This document shows, piece after piece, positions 1-12,445 of a stretch of DNA of 64,000 bases (positions within the stretch are counted from its first letter, which is position 1; each line of letters starts with the position of its first letter). Location of the stretch: NCBI GenBank assembly GCA_901472405.1, contig LR590463.1, positions 1,612,001 through 1,676,000 on the forward strand, given 5' to 3'. The stretch comes from Serratia rubidaea (lineage in GTDB: Bacteria > Pseudomonadota > Gammaproteobacteria > Enterobacterales > Enterobacteriaceae). The notes beneath the pieces were generated by a model. It saw only the letters and a list, made by a program, of their open reading frames with translations, was not told where the DNA came from and did not search any database. A program made the position numbers and the translations under genes.

Positions 1-2810
<2,810 letters not shown>

Positions 2811-2814
2811 GGCG

Positions 2815-3713
2815 TTACTCCATCATCTTTTCGATCGGCAGTACCAGAATCGAGCTGGCGCCGAGCGCCTTCAGCTTCTCCATGGTTTCCCAGAACAGGG
2901 TCTCGCTGCTGACCATGTGCATCGCCACGCGGTTCTGCGCGCCGGCCAGCGGCAGAATGGTCGGGCGTTCGGCGCCCGGCAGCAGCGCGACGATCTCTTC
3001 CAGACGCTCGCTTGGCGCGTGCAGCATGATGTATTTGGATTCCCGCGCCTGAATCACGCCCTGAATACGGGTCATCAGGCGGTCGATCAGCTGCTGCTTG
3101 GCGGCCGGCATTTCGCCGTCGCGCTGGATCAGGCAGGCTTTGGAGCGGTAGATGACTTCGACTTCGCGCAGGCCGTTGGCCTCCAGCGTGGCGCCGGTTG
3201 ACACCAGATCGCAGATGGCGTCCGCCAGGCCGGCGCGCGGCGCGACTTCCACCGAGCCGTTCAGCAGGCAGGATTTAAAGCTGACGCCCTGTTTGTCGAG
3301 ATACTGCTTCAGCAGGTGAGGGTAGGAGGTGGCGATGCGGGCGTTCTGCAGGCTTTGCGGGCCGGTGTAGTCGGTATCGAGCGGGGCGGCCAGCGACAGG
3401 CGGCAACCGCCGAAGTCCAGGCGACGCAGGGTGAGGTAACGCGGGTCTTCCCCTGCGCGCGGCGGGTCAGCAGCTCTTCTTCCAGCACGTTCTCGCCGAT
3501 GATGCCCAGGTCGACCACGCCGTCCATCACCAGGCCGGGGATATCGTCATCGCGCACCCGCAGGATATCAATCGGCATATTTTCTGCGAAGGCGATCAGA
3601 CGTTGCTGCTGCAGGTTGATTTTAATCCCGCAGCGCGCCAGCAGCTCCTGCGACTCGTCGCTCAGACGACCTGACTTCTGCATGGCGATGCGTAAGCGTG
3701 TTTTATCCAGCAT
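2815..3713 (-). pseudogene. hisG: ATP phosphoribosyltransferase HisG, frameshifted as written
   Basis: First enzyme of histidine synthesis, joining ATP and PRPP; normally 299 residues and feedback-inhibited by histidine. Codons from ATG 3713 read [15 protein letters not shown] and [16 protein letters not shown] correctly as far as RRAQG near 3453. One base is then missing (about 3450-3453, at a GGGG run), and the frame passes into unrelated sequence. The correct continuation, [15 protein letters not shown] through [15 protein letters not shown] to the C-terminal VLPIEKMME, lies in another frame and is otherwise perfect. SD AGAGG precedes the start. It is first in the his operon, so a single-base sequencing error is likelier than gene loss. 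Confidence 0.93.
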
Positions 3714-3782
3714 GGTAACCTCTGTTTAATCTGTAATTTTATGAATTTGTTGTAAAAATATTTTCTCTGTCTGTCCGGGGGC

Positions 3783-3816
3783 AAAAAAAAAACCCTCGGA
3801 AGAAATCTTCCGAGGG
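3783..3816 (-). terminator. his attenuator (rho-independent terminator)
   Basis: On the minus strand an 11-bp perfect stem, CCCTCGGAAGA paired with TCTTCCGAGGG around a 2-nt loop, is followed by ten T residues. It lies between hisL and hisG, where the classic enteric his attenuator sits. Ribosome stalling on the histidine codons of hisL should decide whether this hairpin forms. Confidence 0.95.
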
Positions 3817-3885
3817 CTCTCTCTTACAATCTGCGCGCCGCTGGAAGATTTAAAAACCGTCTCCCAGCACTCATCGCCTGAAAGA

Positions 3886-3933
3886 CTAGTCAGGATGATG
3901 GTGATGATGGTGGCTGAACTGAATGCGCGTCAT
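3886..3933 (-). CDS. hisL: his operon leader peptide
   Basis: This 15-codon leader reads MTRIQFSHHHHHHPD followed by TAG. It has six consecutive histidine codons; E. coli has seven. It precedes the attenuator by about 70 nt. The run of His codons senses charged tRNA-His: stalling favours the antiterminator and expression of hisGDCB. It is recognised by position and peptide sequence, which is essentially the enteric HisL. Confidence 0.95.
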   Translation of the reverse strand: MTRIQFSHHHHHHPD

Positions 3934-3977
3934 GTGTAATCTCGTATCTGGGTCATGAATGACTGAATTGCTAATTA

Positions 3978-4006
3978 ACCTAAACTATAGGTTATGGATC
4001 GCGCAA
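3978..4006 (-). promoter_or_regulatory. Probable his operon promoter
   Basis: Upstream of hisL on the minus strand, TTGCGC (4006..4001) and TTAGGT (3983..3978) are separated by 17 nt. The TTAGGTTAA segment matches the region used as the -10 of the enteric his promoter. The assignment rests on motif spacing and position only. Confidence 0.6.
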
Positions 4007-4162
4007 CTCTTTTTTACGGTCATAAATTTAATTTATTGAAACAGGTTCAGTTATTAGCTATACGCCGGTTTACCTAACTCGACAGGGCGCCGATTGCCAC
4101 GCCGTCGCGACTGGCGTAGCCTTGATAACCGGAGTGCGCCGTAATCTTCAGGAGAGGAAGAG

Positions 4163-4986
4163 ATGAAAAAAGTCGCCATTGTTGGCCTGGGCTGGCTGGG
4201 TATGCCGCTGGCCCTGTCCCTGATAAGCCGCGGGTTTGAGGTGGTGGGCAGCAAAACCACCCCGGACGGCGTGGAGGCCGCGCGCATGAGCGGCGTTGAG
4301 TGCTACCCGCTGACGCTGACGCCGGAACTGGAGTGTGAAGCGGACGATCTGGACGCCTTGCTGCAGGTGGATGCGCTGGTGATTACGCTGCCGGCGCGTC
4401 GCACCGTCGAGGGCAGCGAAAACTATTTCAACGCGGTGCGGATGCTGGTGGACAGCGCGATGGCCTACGGCGTATCGCGGATTATTTTCACCAGTTCGAC
4501 CTCGGTGTACGGCGAGGCCGCCGGCATGCTGAACGAGGATACGCCGATCAATCCGGTCAGCCCCTCGGGCCGGTGCTGGCGGAGCTGGAGCGCTGGCTGC
4601 ATGAGCTGCCCAATACCTCGGTGGATATTTTACGCCTGGCCGGGCTGGTGGGCGCCGAGCGTCATCCGGGGCGTTTTCTGGCCGGTAAGGTGGCGGTCAA
4701 AGGCGGCGGGCAGGGCGTCAATCTGCTGCATCAGGATGACGCGATCGCCGCGATTCAACTGCTGCTGACGCTGCCGACAGGCGGACACGTTTATAATCTG
4801 TGCGCGCCGCACCACCCGCTGAAACGCGAGTTTTACCCGCAGCTGGCGGCGCAGCTGCAGCTGACGCCGCCGCAGTTTGCGGCCGAGCCGGAACAGCCGG
4901 CGCGACTGGTGGACGGCAGCCGGATTTGCCGCGAGCTGGGGTTTGTCTATCAGCATCCGGATCCGGCGCGCATGCCGGTCAGCTGA
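4163..4986 (+). pseudogene. yeeZ: YeeZ-like NAD(P)-binding epimerase family protein, frameshifted as written
   Basis: About 274 residues in the SDR/epimerase family. It begins with the Rossmann glycine motif VAIVGLGWLGMPLA, followed by SKTTPDGVEAARMSG, LVITLPARR and IIFTSSTSVYG. Near 4570 one base is missing, after PINPVSPSGR. The correct continuation VLAELERWLHELPNTSVDI, LRLAGLVGAERHPGRF and the C-terminal DGSRICRELGFVYQ lies in the next frame to the stop at 4986. E. coli also has yeeZ divergent from the his operon. SD GGAGAGG lies upstream of the ATG. The substrate is unknown. Its 3' end overlaps the convergent LysR gene by a few bases. Confidence 0.88.
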
Positions 4987-5876
4987 GCGTGCCGCTTTGG
5001 CGCTGCAGGTCTTCCAGCAGCGCCGTCAACGCATCCTCCGCCGGCTGCGGCCGGGTCGCCAGGCTGAGCGTCGCCTGATAGCTCAGCGGCGGCCGCCAAG
5101 CTGCCGCAGCTCCCCCCGTTCGACCCAGCGCGCGGCGTAGTGCGTGGGCAGATAACCGATATATTCACCGCTGAGGATCAGATGCACCACGCTCTCCATA
5201 TGGAAGGCGACGGCGCCGAGATCGGTGGGCGCCAATGGACACAGCTGCTGCGCCAGCAGATAACCGCGCTGTATCCAGCGCGCATTCTCAATGTGCTCCC
5301 GGCCGGGGTTGGGCTGAGTAAATAGCGGATGATCGCTGCTGCAGTAAACCGCCTGGGTTTCCGCCAGCCAGGGGCGATAGGCCAACGCCGCCAGCTGCTG
5401 GCCAAAATAGCCGATGCCCAGATCCAGCTGACGGTTCAATAATCCCTGTTCAATTTCTCCCGGCGAGCAGATGCGGCAGTGAAGCTGTACGTCCTGCCGA
5501 CGCTGCAGGAACTGTTTGAGCGCCTGACTGAAGGGGCTGCCGGGCAGCGACGCCAGGTTATCGACCAGCCCGATCTGCAGATCGCCGGTCAGCAGGCCGT
5601 TCAGCGACTGGCTGACTCGGGTAAAATCGCGCGCGGCGCTAAACAGCGTCCGGCAGGCGATCAGGATGCGTTCTCCTTTGGGGTGAGCATAAACCCCGAA
5701 CGGCCGCGCTGGCACAGGCGAAAACCCAGACGGGTTTCCAACGTGGAGAGGTGGGTGCTGATGGTTGACTGATTCATCTGCAGCGGCTCCTGGGCGGCGC
5801 TGACCCCCTGCGCCTGCGCCACTGCGACAAATACCCGCAACAGTTTGAGATCGATATCGCTAAGATTGGTCAGCAT
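4979..5876 (-). pseudogene. LysR-family regulator (GbuR-like), two frameshifts as written
   Basis: LysR-type regulator of about 299 residues. The N-terminal winged HTH reads LSDIDLKLLRVFVAVAQAQG and NQSTISTHLSTLETRLGFR. One base is missing near 5673 (MLTPK then GERILIACRTLFSA) and another near 5088, after which the true tail LSYQATLSLATRP to QRQSGTLS ends at 4979. The effector-binding domain includes LLTGDLQIGLVDNLASLPGS. It is divergent from the guanidinobutyrase-like gene. In Pseudomonas a LysR activator, GbuR, is likewise next to gbuA, so it is probably the local activator. Both indels look like sequencing error. Confidence 0.82.
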
Positions 5877-5991
5877 TGCTCCTCCGCCCGCCCCCCGGTT
5901 TAACCCTCAAATAACATCCTCACCAGCGCTGAAAGCCCGCCCCCTGCGTCTTCTTATGTCACACAACGGAAATGAAAAGCAATAACGCATT

Positions 5992-6009
5992 ATAAAACAT
6001 CGGTTTTAT
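5992..6009. promoter_or_regulatory. Palindrome in the LysR/gbuA divergent region
   Basis: A perfect 7-bp inverted repeat, ATAAAAC and GTTTTAT around ATCG, lies in the 237-bp divergent promoter region about 105 bp before gbuA. It is a candidate binding site for the adjacent LysR regulator. No other palindrome of this quality was noticed in the gap. Confidence 0.45.
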
Positions 6010-6113
6010 CAATGCTTACATTGGCATCTGAGGATGGTAACCCATCGATGCGGCGGTTAGCGTGTGAATGTTACTTAAATGTTGCAATTACAGCGCTATT
6101 GCGAGGAGAAACT

Positions 6114-7046
6114 ATGTTCAACCAACCTCAGGGCGGTAATGAGATGCCGCGTTTTGCCGGCACCCCGACCATGATGCGCCTGCCGGCCGCCGAGAGCGCG
6201 CAGGGACTGGATGCGGCGTTTGTCGGCGTACCGCTGGATATCGGCACCTCGAACCGCAGCGGCACGCGTTACGGGCCGCGGCAGATCCGCCAGGAATCGG
6301 TGATGATACGCCCGTATAACATGGCCACCGGCGCGGCGCCGTTCGAGCGGCTGCAGGTGGCCGATCTGGGCGATGTGGCCACCAATCCGTACAACCTGGC
6401 GGACAGCGTGCGGCGTATCGAACAGGCCTATGACGCCATCGTGCAGCATGGCTGCGTTCCGCTGACGCTGGCGGCGACCATACGCTGACGCTGCCGATCC
6501 TGCGCGCGATGGCGCGTCGGCACGGGCCGGTGGGGCTGATTCATGTGGATGCGCATGCCGATACCAATGACAGTATGTTTGGCGAACAGCTGGCGCACGG
6601 CACGACGTTTCGCCGCGCCCACGAAGAGGGGCTGCTGGACGCGCGCCGGGTGGTGCAGATTGGCCCTGCGCGGCAGCGGCTACGCGGCCGACGACTTCGA
6701 CTGGTCGCGCCGACAGGGGTTCCGCGTGGTGCCGGCGCAGCAGTGCTGGCACCGTTCGCTGGAGGCGTTGATGGCGGAAGTGCGTGAGCAGATGGGCGAC
6801 GGCGCGGTGTATCTCAGCTTTGATATCGACGGGCTGGATCCGGCGTTTGCGCCGGGCACCGGTACGCCGGAGGTGGGCGGGCTGTCGGTGTGGCAGGGGC
6901 TGGAAATTGTGCGCGGCTGCCGCGGACTATCGCTGGTGGGCGGCGATCTGGTGGAGGTCTCTCCGCCGTATGACGGTTCCGGCAATACCGCGCTGCTGGC
7001 GGCGAACTTGCTGTACGAGATGCTGTGCGTGCTGCCGGGGCAGTGA
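6114..7046 (+). pseudogene. gbuA: Guanidinobutyrase (agmatinase/arginase family), two compensating frameshifts as written
   Basis: Manganese-dependent ureohydrolase of about 310 residues. It should release urea from 4-guanidinobutanoate to give 4-aminobutanoate. The sequence resembles Pseudomonas GbuA more than E. coli SpeB: QPQGGNEMPRFAGTPTMMRL, GTSNRSGTRYGPRQIRQES, MIRPYNMATGAAPF. Metal-ligand motifs are GGDHT (after repair), HVDAHADTND and SFDIDGLDPAFAPGTGTPE. One G is missing near 6471 and one C is extra near 6664, so the ends share a frame but the middle is shifted. SD GAGGAG precedes ATG 6114. It is followed after 46 bp by a symporter gene. Confidence 0.88.
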
Positions 7047-7092
7047 GTCGGCTACCGGAAACTCATATCCATTCTGATAAGACGAGGGGTCT

Positions 7093-8482
7093 ATGAATCT
7101 CGATCTGTTGACCATCGCCATCTATTTTCTGGTTATCGGCGCGGTGGGCTGGCTGGGCATCCGCAAAGCCGCCACCAAAGAGGATTATCTGGTGGCTGGA
7201 CGTAATCTGGGGCCGGGGCTGTATCTCGGCACTCCTGTCCGCGGTAGTGCTGGGCGGCGCGTCCACCATCGGCAGCGTCAAGCTGGGGTACAGCTACGGC
7301 ATTTCCGGCGTCTGGCTCTGCGCGTCACTGGGGGCGGGCATTGTAGTGCTGAGCACTCTGTTGGCCAAACCGTTGCTGCAGCTGAAAGTGTATACCGTCA
7401 GTCAGGTGTTCGCTCGGCGTTATCACCCGGCGGCGCGGGTGACCAGCGCGGTGATTATGCTGGCCTACGATCTGATGGTGGCGGTCACCTCGGCGATCGC
7501 CATCGGCAGCGTGATGCAGGTGATGTTCGGCCTATCGCTGGTGACGGCGATTCTGCTGGGCGGCGGCGTGGTGGTGCTGTATTCCACGCTGGGCGGCATG
7601 TGGTCGCTGACGCTGACCGATATTATCCAGTTTATCATTATGACCGTCGGCATGATGCTGGTGCTGCTGCCGATGAGCATCGGCAAAGCCGGCGGCTGGC
7701 AGGCATTCAGCCAGCGCCTGCCGGACAGCTATTACCAGCTGTCGTCGATCGGCGGCGATACCATCATTCTGTTCTTTATGATCTATTTCTTCGGCATCTT
7801 AATCGGGCAGGATATCTGGCAGCGGGTGTTTACCGCCCGCAGCCCGACGGTGGCGCGTTACGCCGGCCTGGGGGCGGGGATTTACTGCGTGCTGTACGGC
7901 GTGTGCGGCGCGCTGATCGGCATGGCGGGAAAAATCGTGCTGCCGTCGCTGACGAACGCCGACGGCGCGTTTGCCGCCATCACGCAGGCGGTGCTGCCGG
8001 CCGGAGTCAGCGGGCTGGTGGCCGCCGCCGCGCTGGCGGCGCTGATGTCCACCGCCAGCGCCTGCCTGTTGGCGTCCGCCACCATTACGCTGGAGGACGT
8101 TTTGCCGGTGATTCGGCGGCGGCCGGCATCCGGCTTGCGCAGCGGACGCTGGATCACGCTGCTGATGGGCGTACTGATGCTGGGGCTGGCGCTACTGGTA
8201 CACGACGTGCTGGCGGCGCTGACGCTGGCCTATAACCTGCTGGTGGGCGGTATGCTGGTGCCGCTGGTGGGCGCGGTGTTCTGGCCGCGGGCCACCAGCA
8301 CCGGCGCGATAGCCAGCATGCTGGCGGGCAGCCTGACGGCGATCGGCTTTATGTGTTATCAGGGGATCCAGGCGAACAGCCCGATTTACGGCGGTCTGAT
8401 CGCCGGCGCGCTGGCGTTTGTGATCGGCAGCCTGGCGACGCGGCCGCAGACGGCAGCGCCGCAGGCGCTCTGGTCCAAGTAA
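7093..8482 (+). pseudogene. Sodium:solute symporter (SSS family), frameshifted as written
   Basis: Membrane symporter of about 462 residues with 12-13 predicted transmembrane segments. The N-terminus is LLTIAIYFLVIGAVGWLGI, then the SSS hallmark KEDYLVAGRNLGPGLYLGT. One extra base near 7232 shifts the frame. The rest, starting LSAVVLGGASTIGSVKLGY and running through YSTLGGMWSLTLTDIIQF and AALMSTASACLLASATI, follows in another frame to the stop at 8482. SD GAGGGG. Its position directly after gbuA suggests it imports a guanidino compound such as guanidinobutyrate; this is inferred from context only. Confidence 0.85.
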
Positions 8483-8524
8483 ACGGCGATACGGCGCGGG
8501 GTTCGTCGCGCCGTATGGTCACAC

Positions 8525-9832
8525 TCAGACGCGGCTGCCCCACAGGTCATATTCATCGGCGTGGTCGATTCTCACTTTCACGATATCCCCCACGTTGACG
8601 CCGGTGTCGCCGTTCAGGTACACCGCGCCGTCGATCTCCGGCGCGTCGGCCATACTGCGGCCGGTCGCGCCTTCCGCGTCGACGTCGTCGATCAGCACCA
8701 GCAGTTCACGGCCCACTTTTTCCTGCAGGCGCTGTGCCGAGATCTGCTGCTGCAGCTGCATAAAGCGGTGGTAGCGCGCCTCTTTGACCTCTTCCGGCAC
8801 CGGGTCCGCCAGTTCGTTGGCCGCGGCGCCTTCCACCGGGCTGTATTTAAAGCAGCCGACGCGGTCCAACTGGGCCAGCTGCAGGAAGTCGAGCAGCAGC
8901 TGGAAATCCTCCTCGGTTTCCCCCGGGAAGCCGACGATAAAGGTCGAGCGCAGCGTCAGTTCCGGGCAGATCTCTCGCCAGCGTTTGATGCGCTCCAGCG
9001 TGCGTTCGACCGCGCCCGGGCGCTTCATCAGTTTGAGGATCTTCGGACTGGCGTGCTGCAGGGGAATATCCAGATACGGCAAAATCTTGCCGGCGGCCAT
9101 CAGCGGGATCACCTCATCCACGTGCGGGTACGGGTAGACATAGTGCAGACGCACCCAGACGCCGAGGCCGGCCAGCTGTTCGCACAGGCTGACCATGCTG
9201 GTTTTCACCGGCTGGCCGTTCCAGAAGCCGGTGCGCTGTTTCACGTCTGCGCCGTAGGCGGAGGTGTCCTGGGAGATCACCAGCAGCTCTTTGACGCCGG
9301 CGTCTACCAGACGTTTGGCTTCATCCAGCACCGAGCCGATAGGGCGGCTGTCGAGGTCGCCGCGCATCGACGGAATGATGCAGAAGGTGCAGCGGTGGTT
9401 GCAGCCTTCGGAGATTTTCAGGTAGGCGTAGTGTTTCGGCGTCAGTTTGACGCCCTGCGCCGGTATCAGGCTGGTGAACGGGTTATGCGGCGGCTTCGGC
9501 ACATAGTGATGAACGTGCGACAAAACCTGCTCGTAGCTGTGCGGCCCGGTAATTTCCAGCACCTTGGGGTGCACTTCGCGGATTTGGTCTTCTTTGGCGC
9601 CGAGGCAGCCGGTGACGATCACCTTGCCGTTCTCATGCAGCGCTTCGCCGATCGCCTCCAGTGACTCTTGCACCGCGCTGTCGATAAAGCCGCAGGTATT
9701 GACGATCACCAGCTCGGCGTCATCGTAACGCGGCACCACCTGATAGCCTTCGTTACGCAGTTCAGTGAGGATCCGTTCCGAATCCACCAGGTTTTTAGGG
9801 CAACCTAATGATAAAAATCCAATTTTAGCCAT
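8525..9832 (-). CDS. rimO: Ribosomal protein S12 methylthiotransferase RimO
   Basis: Radical SAM methylthiotransferase of 435 residues that modifies the conserved Asp89 of ribosomal protein S12. Order of parts: the UPF0004 N-terminal domain with [16 protein letters not shown] and VNTCGFI, GCLGAK; the radical-SAM CxxxCxxC motif in [19 protein letters not shown]; and a C-terminal TRAM domain ending [13 protein letters not shown] chose ATG 9832 (MAKIGF) because GGAAG lies just upstream; an in-frame GTG at 9841 would add three residues. It matches E. coli RimO (YliG) closely. Confidence 0.97.
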   Translation of the reverse strand: MAKIGFLSLGCPKNLVDSERILTELRNEGYQVVPRYDDAELVIVNTCGFIDSAVQESLEAIGEALHENGKVIVTGCLGAKEDQIREVHPKVLEITGPHSYEQVLSHVHHYVPKPPHNPFTSLIPAQGVKLTPKHYAYLKISEGCNHRCTFCIIPSMRGDLDSRPIGSVLDEAKRLVDAGVKELLVISQDTSAYGADVKQRTGFWNGQPVKTSMVSLCEQLAGLGVWVRLHYVYPYPHVDEVIPLMAAGKILPYLDIPLQHASPKILKLMKRPGAVERTLERIKRWREICPELTLRSTFIVGFPGETEEDFQLLLDFLQLAQLDRVGCFKYSPVEGAAANELADPVPEEVKEARYHRFMQLQQQISAQRLQEKVGRELLVLIDDVDAEGATGRSMADAPEIDGAVYLNGDTGVNVGDIVKVRIDHADEYDLWGSRV

Positions 9833-9921
9833 GTCTTCCACACTATACCATTGCTCGGAATAGGGGGATTATACAATGGCCGCAGCGGGACAGCCATCTC
9901 CGCTGACGGCTGCCGGCGTCG

Positions 9922-10635
9922 CTAACCGCGGCCGTAGATCGGGTCGCAGAACGGCTTGCGGGCGCCGAGCCTGGCGGACAATCTGGCTGCCGTATCGCGC
10001 ATCAGTTCGCCAAGACCGCTCTCTTTTTTATCCAGCGTCAGCCTGGAGGATGGCCCGGTCAGGGCTAATGCCGCAGCCAGCTTTTCTCCCTCGGCGAACA
10101 CCGGAACCGCAAAGGCGGAAATGTGCGGGTCCCTGGCGCCGGAGGTATAGAGCGGCACCGTCGGCGGGGCGTCAAACAGCGGCTCATTCATTCCCCAGTA
10201 GCGCAGCACCTGGCTGATGGCGGAGTCATCAAGGGGAAAGATGGAGCCGGGCAGGCGGGAATGGCGCAATCCGTCAGAAGCTTCGGCGCGGAACAGGCAA
10301 AGGCGCTTGCCTTCGTCCAGTACATACCAGCTGGCGCTTTCATTGGTGGCGGACGCCAGCGCCTGCAGCTCCGGCTGGACAATGCTGGCCAGATGGAACG
10401 ACTGCTCATAAAGTTTGCCCAGATACAGCAGTCTGGGGCCAAGCGTATAGATGCCGCTTTCCCGTCGCACGATATAGCCCATGCGCTCCAAAGAGTTCAT
10501 CAGCCGGTACACCGTGGTTTTATGGTAGCCGGAAAGTTGCGATAACTCGGTGAGTGACAGGTTCTCTTCCCCTGGTTTGAAGCAATCCAGTAAGGCCAGC
10601 GCTTTCTCCACCGCATGAACGCCTTCATTTCCCAT
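9922..10635 (-). CDS. IclR-family transcriptional regulator
   Basis: About 237 residues. The N-terminal winged HTH reads AVEKALALLDCF, LSLTELSQLSGYHKTTVYRL and MNSLERMGYI. The C-terminal IclR ligand-binding domain includes YTLGPRLLYLGKLYEQSFHL and ISAFAVPVFAEGEKL. ATG 10635 follows SD AGGAG; an in-frame GTG at 10665 is less likely. It is divergent from the aldolase-like/dehydrogenase/lactonase/MFS operon. A tandem palindrome in the shared gap recurs at the second MFS gene, so this protein probably controls the whole cluster. The inducer is unknown. Confidence 0.9.
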   Translation of the reverse strand: MGNEGVHAVEKALALLDCFKPGEENLSLTELSQLSGYHKTTVYRLMNSLERMGYIVRRESGIYTLGPRLLYLGKLYEQSFHLASIVQPELQALASATNESASWYVLDEGKRLCLFRAEASDGLRHSRLPGSIFPLDDSAISQVLRYWGMNEPLFDAPPTVPLYTSGARDPHISAFAVPVFAEGEKLAAALALTGPSSRLTLDKKESGLGELMRDTAARLSARLGARKPFCDPIYGRG

Positions 10636-10756
10636 TTCTTTCTTCTCCTGAGTTTCTGTCGGCACTGAGTGTACCTGAAAACTGTGAGTAACATCGTGTT
10701 TACATCATAAACAGCCCCGTAACACTGGCGTGATTCAGCGTTTCATCGATATAGTT

Positions 10757-10793
10757 GTTTTGTTCTGTACAACGTAGTTTTACTGTGTAAAAC
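10757..10793. promoter_or_regulatory. Tandem operator, promoter of the RraA-like operon
   Basis: The palindrome GTTTTACTGTGTAAAAC lies at 10777-10793. A degenerate copy, GTTTTGTTCTGTACAAC (13 of 17 matching), lies exactly 20 bp upstream at 10757-10773. The identical 17-mer, also with a weaker partner at 20-bp spacing, is present at 17254-17290. The site lies between the divergent IclR and RraA-like genes. Confidence 0.7.
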
Positions 10794-10815
10794 AAATCAC
10801 GCAATGAGAGGTCCT

Positions 10816-11511
10816 ATGTCTGCTTCTGAACAACCGATGATTAACCGTCATTTTGACCGTGTCTGCGCCGATTATGTCAGACAGGCGGCAGAATTTCAGG
10901 CGGCAATTCTTGCCGATGTCGCAGGACGCCGGGGGACGCTGCATGGCCGGGTCAAACCGCTGGCGGCAGGCATGAAAGTCGCCGGCCCGGCGATTACGGT
11001 GGAAGTGCGGCCCGGCGATAACCTGGCGATCCATGCCGCACTGGCGGTCGCCCAGCCCGGCGATGTGATCGTAGTAGACGGCAAGGGCGATCTCAGCTGC
11101 GCGCTGCTGGGGGAGATCATGTCAACCCAGGCAGAGGCCGCCGGCATTGCCGGCATCATCATTGATGGCGCGGTACGCGACGCCGATGCCCTGATCGCCA
11201 AAGGCTACCCGGTGTTTTCATCCGGGCTGAACCCTTGCGGACCGACCAAGTCCATTCCGGGACGCGTCAATTACCCGGTTTCCGTGGCGGGCGCCGCCGT
11301 TGCGCCCGGCGATTTGGTGGTCGGCGATGCCGACGGCGTGGTGGTTATTCCGCGCGCCGAGGTTACGTTGATCCTGGCGCTGGCGGCGAAAAAGCTGGCG
11401 ACGGAAACCCGCCGTATCGCGGCGATTCACGGCGGGGATTTACGCCCGGCCTGGCTTGACGGCGCGCTGCGTTCTGCTGGCATGCTGACGGACGGGGAGG
11501 CGCTGCAATGA
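10816..11511 (+). CDS. RraA-family aldolase (HMG/CHA aldolase-like)
   Basis: 231 residues of the RraA/DlpA fold, which includes 4-hydroxy-4-methyl-2-oxoglutarate and 4-carboxy-4-hydroxy-2-oxoadipate aldolases; these release pyruvate by a metal-dependent retro-aldol reaction. Visible motifs are GPAITVEVRPGDNLAIHAAL, GDVIVVDGKGD, GEIMSTQAEAAG and the divalent-metal segment IIDGAVRDADAL (Arg and Asp of GxxRD). ATG 10816 follows AGAGGT; ATG 10804 is also in frame but has no good SD. It overlaps the dehydrogenase start (ATGA). The extra 40-residue C-terminal tail and the neighbours indicate a catabolic role rather than RNase E inhibition. Confidence 0.85.
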   Translation: MSASEQPMINRHFDRVCADYVRQAAEFQAAILADVAGRRGTLHGRVKPLAAGMKVAGPAITVEVRPGDNLAIHAALAVAQPGDVIVVDGKGDLSCALLGEIMSTQAEAAGIAGIIIDGAVRDADALIAKGYPVFSSGLNPCGPTKSIPGRVNYPVSVAGAAVAPGDLVVGDADGVVVIPRAEVTLILALAAKKLATETRRIAAIHGGDLRPAWLDGALRSAGMLTDGEALQ

Positions 11512-12445
11512 GCAATAACGCGGTGATTTTAGTGACCGGCGCCGATCTGGCCGCCGAGGCGATGGCGCTGCTGGACGATTATCAGGTGGTATTTGCCGGT
11601 GGGAAGCCGTCGGAAGAGGATCTGGTGGCGCTGTGTCAGCGTCATAATCCGGTTGGCATCATTGTGCGCTATGGCCGCATCAACGCGCGCATTATGGATG
11701 CCGCGCCGGGGCTGAAAGTGATTTCCAAGCACGGCAGCGGGATCGACATTATCGATCAAGCGGCCGCCGCCGCGCGGCAGATTGAGGTGAAGTCCGCGCC
11801 GGGCGCCAATGCCGCCGCGGTGGCCGAGCACACCTGGGCGATGATTCTCGCCTGCGCCAAATCGGTGCTGCCGCTGGATAGTCGCCTGCGTCAGGGGCAC
11901 TGGGATAAAGCCCGGCACAAATCGCTGGAGCTGGAAGGCCGTACGCTGGGCCTGGTGGGGCTGGGCGCCATCGGCCGTCGCGTTGCCGATGTCGGCCAGG
12001 CGTTTGGCATGCGCGTACTGGCTTACGATCCCTATGCCGGCGCTTTTCCTGCCGGCTGTCAGCCCGTTGATGATGTGCAGCAGCTGTATGCGCGTTCTGA
12101 CGTGGTTTCTCTGCACTGTCCGCTGACCGAGCAGAACGCCAGAATGATTAACGACGAGGCCCTGTCCTGTTTTAAAAAGGGGGCGATTCTGGTGAACACC
12201 GCCCGCGGCGGCCTGATTGATGATGACGCGCTGCTGCGGGCGCTGGATAACGGCACCCTCCGCTGGCCGGGCTGGACAGTTTTACCGTGGAGCCGCTGAG
12301 CGCGCCGCACCCCTGGCAGCACATCGACAACGTGATTATTTCCCCGCATATCGGCGGCGTCAGCGATCATTCCTATATCAAAATGGGGGTGACCGCCGCG
12401 GAAAATGTGCTGAAAGTGGTGGAGAAACAGGACGTCGTATCATGA
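11508..12445 (+). pseudogene. D-2-hydroxyacid dehydrogenase, frameshifted as written
   Basis: About 312 residues of the phosphoglycerate/2-hydroxyacid dehydrogenase family, NAD(P)-dependent. The Rossmann motif is LGLVGLGAIGRRVADVG. The catalytic Arg and Glu regions are in KHGSGIDIID and VNTARGGLIDDDALL, and the catalytic His in ISPHIGGVSDHSY. Near 12263 one base is missing: after ALDNGTLR the true frame resumes at AGLDSFTVEPLSAPHPW and runs to 12445. It overlaps both neighbours by ATGA, so the operon is translationally coupled. The substrate is unknown; the family reduces or oxidises glyoxylate, hydroxypyruvate and similar acids. Confidence 0.87.

Noticed and set aside
3895-3912. Run of CAT/CAC triplets as a simple repeat
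   Set aside because: It is the histidine-codon run of the hisL leader peptide, not a microsatellite.
6509-6787. Separate short gene within gbuA
   Set aside because: It is the middle of the ureohydrolase, put in another frame by one missing and one extra base; the metal motif DAHAD shows its identity.
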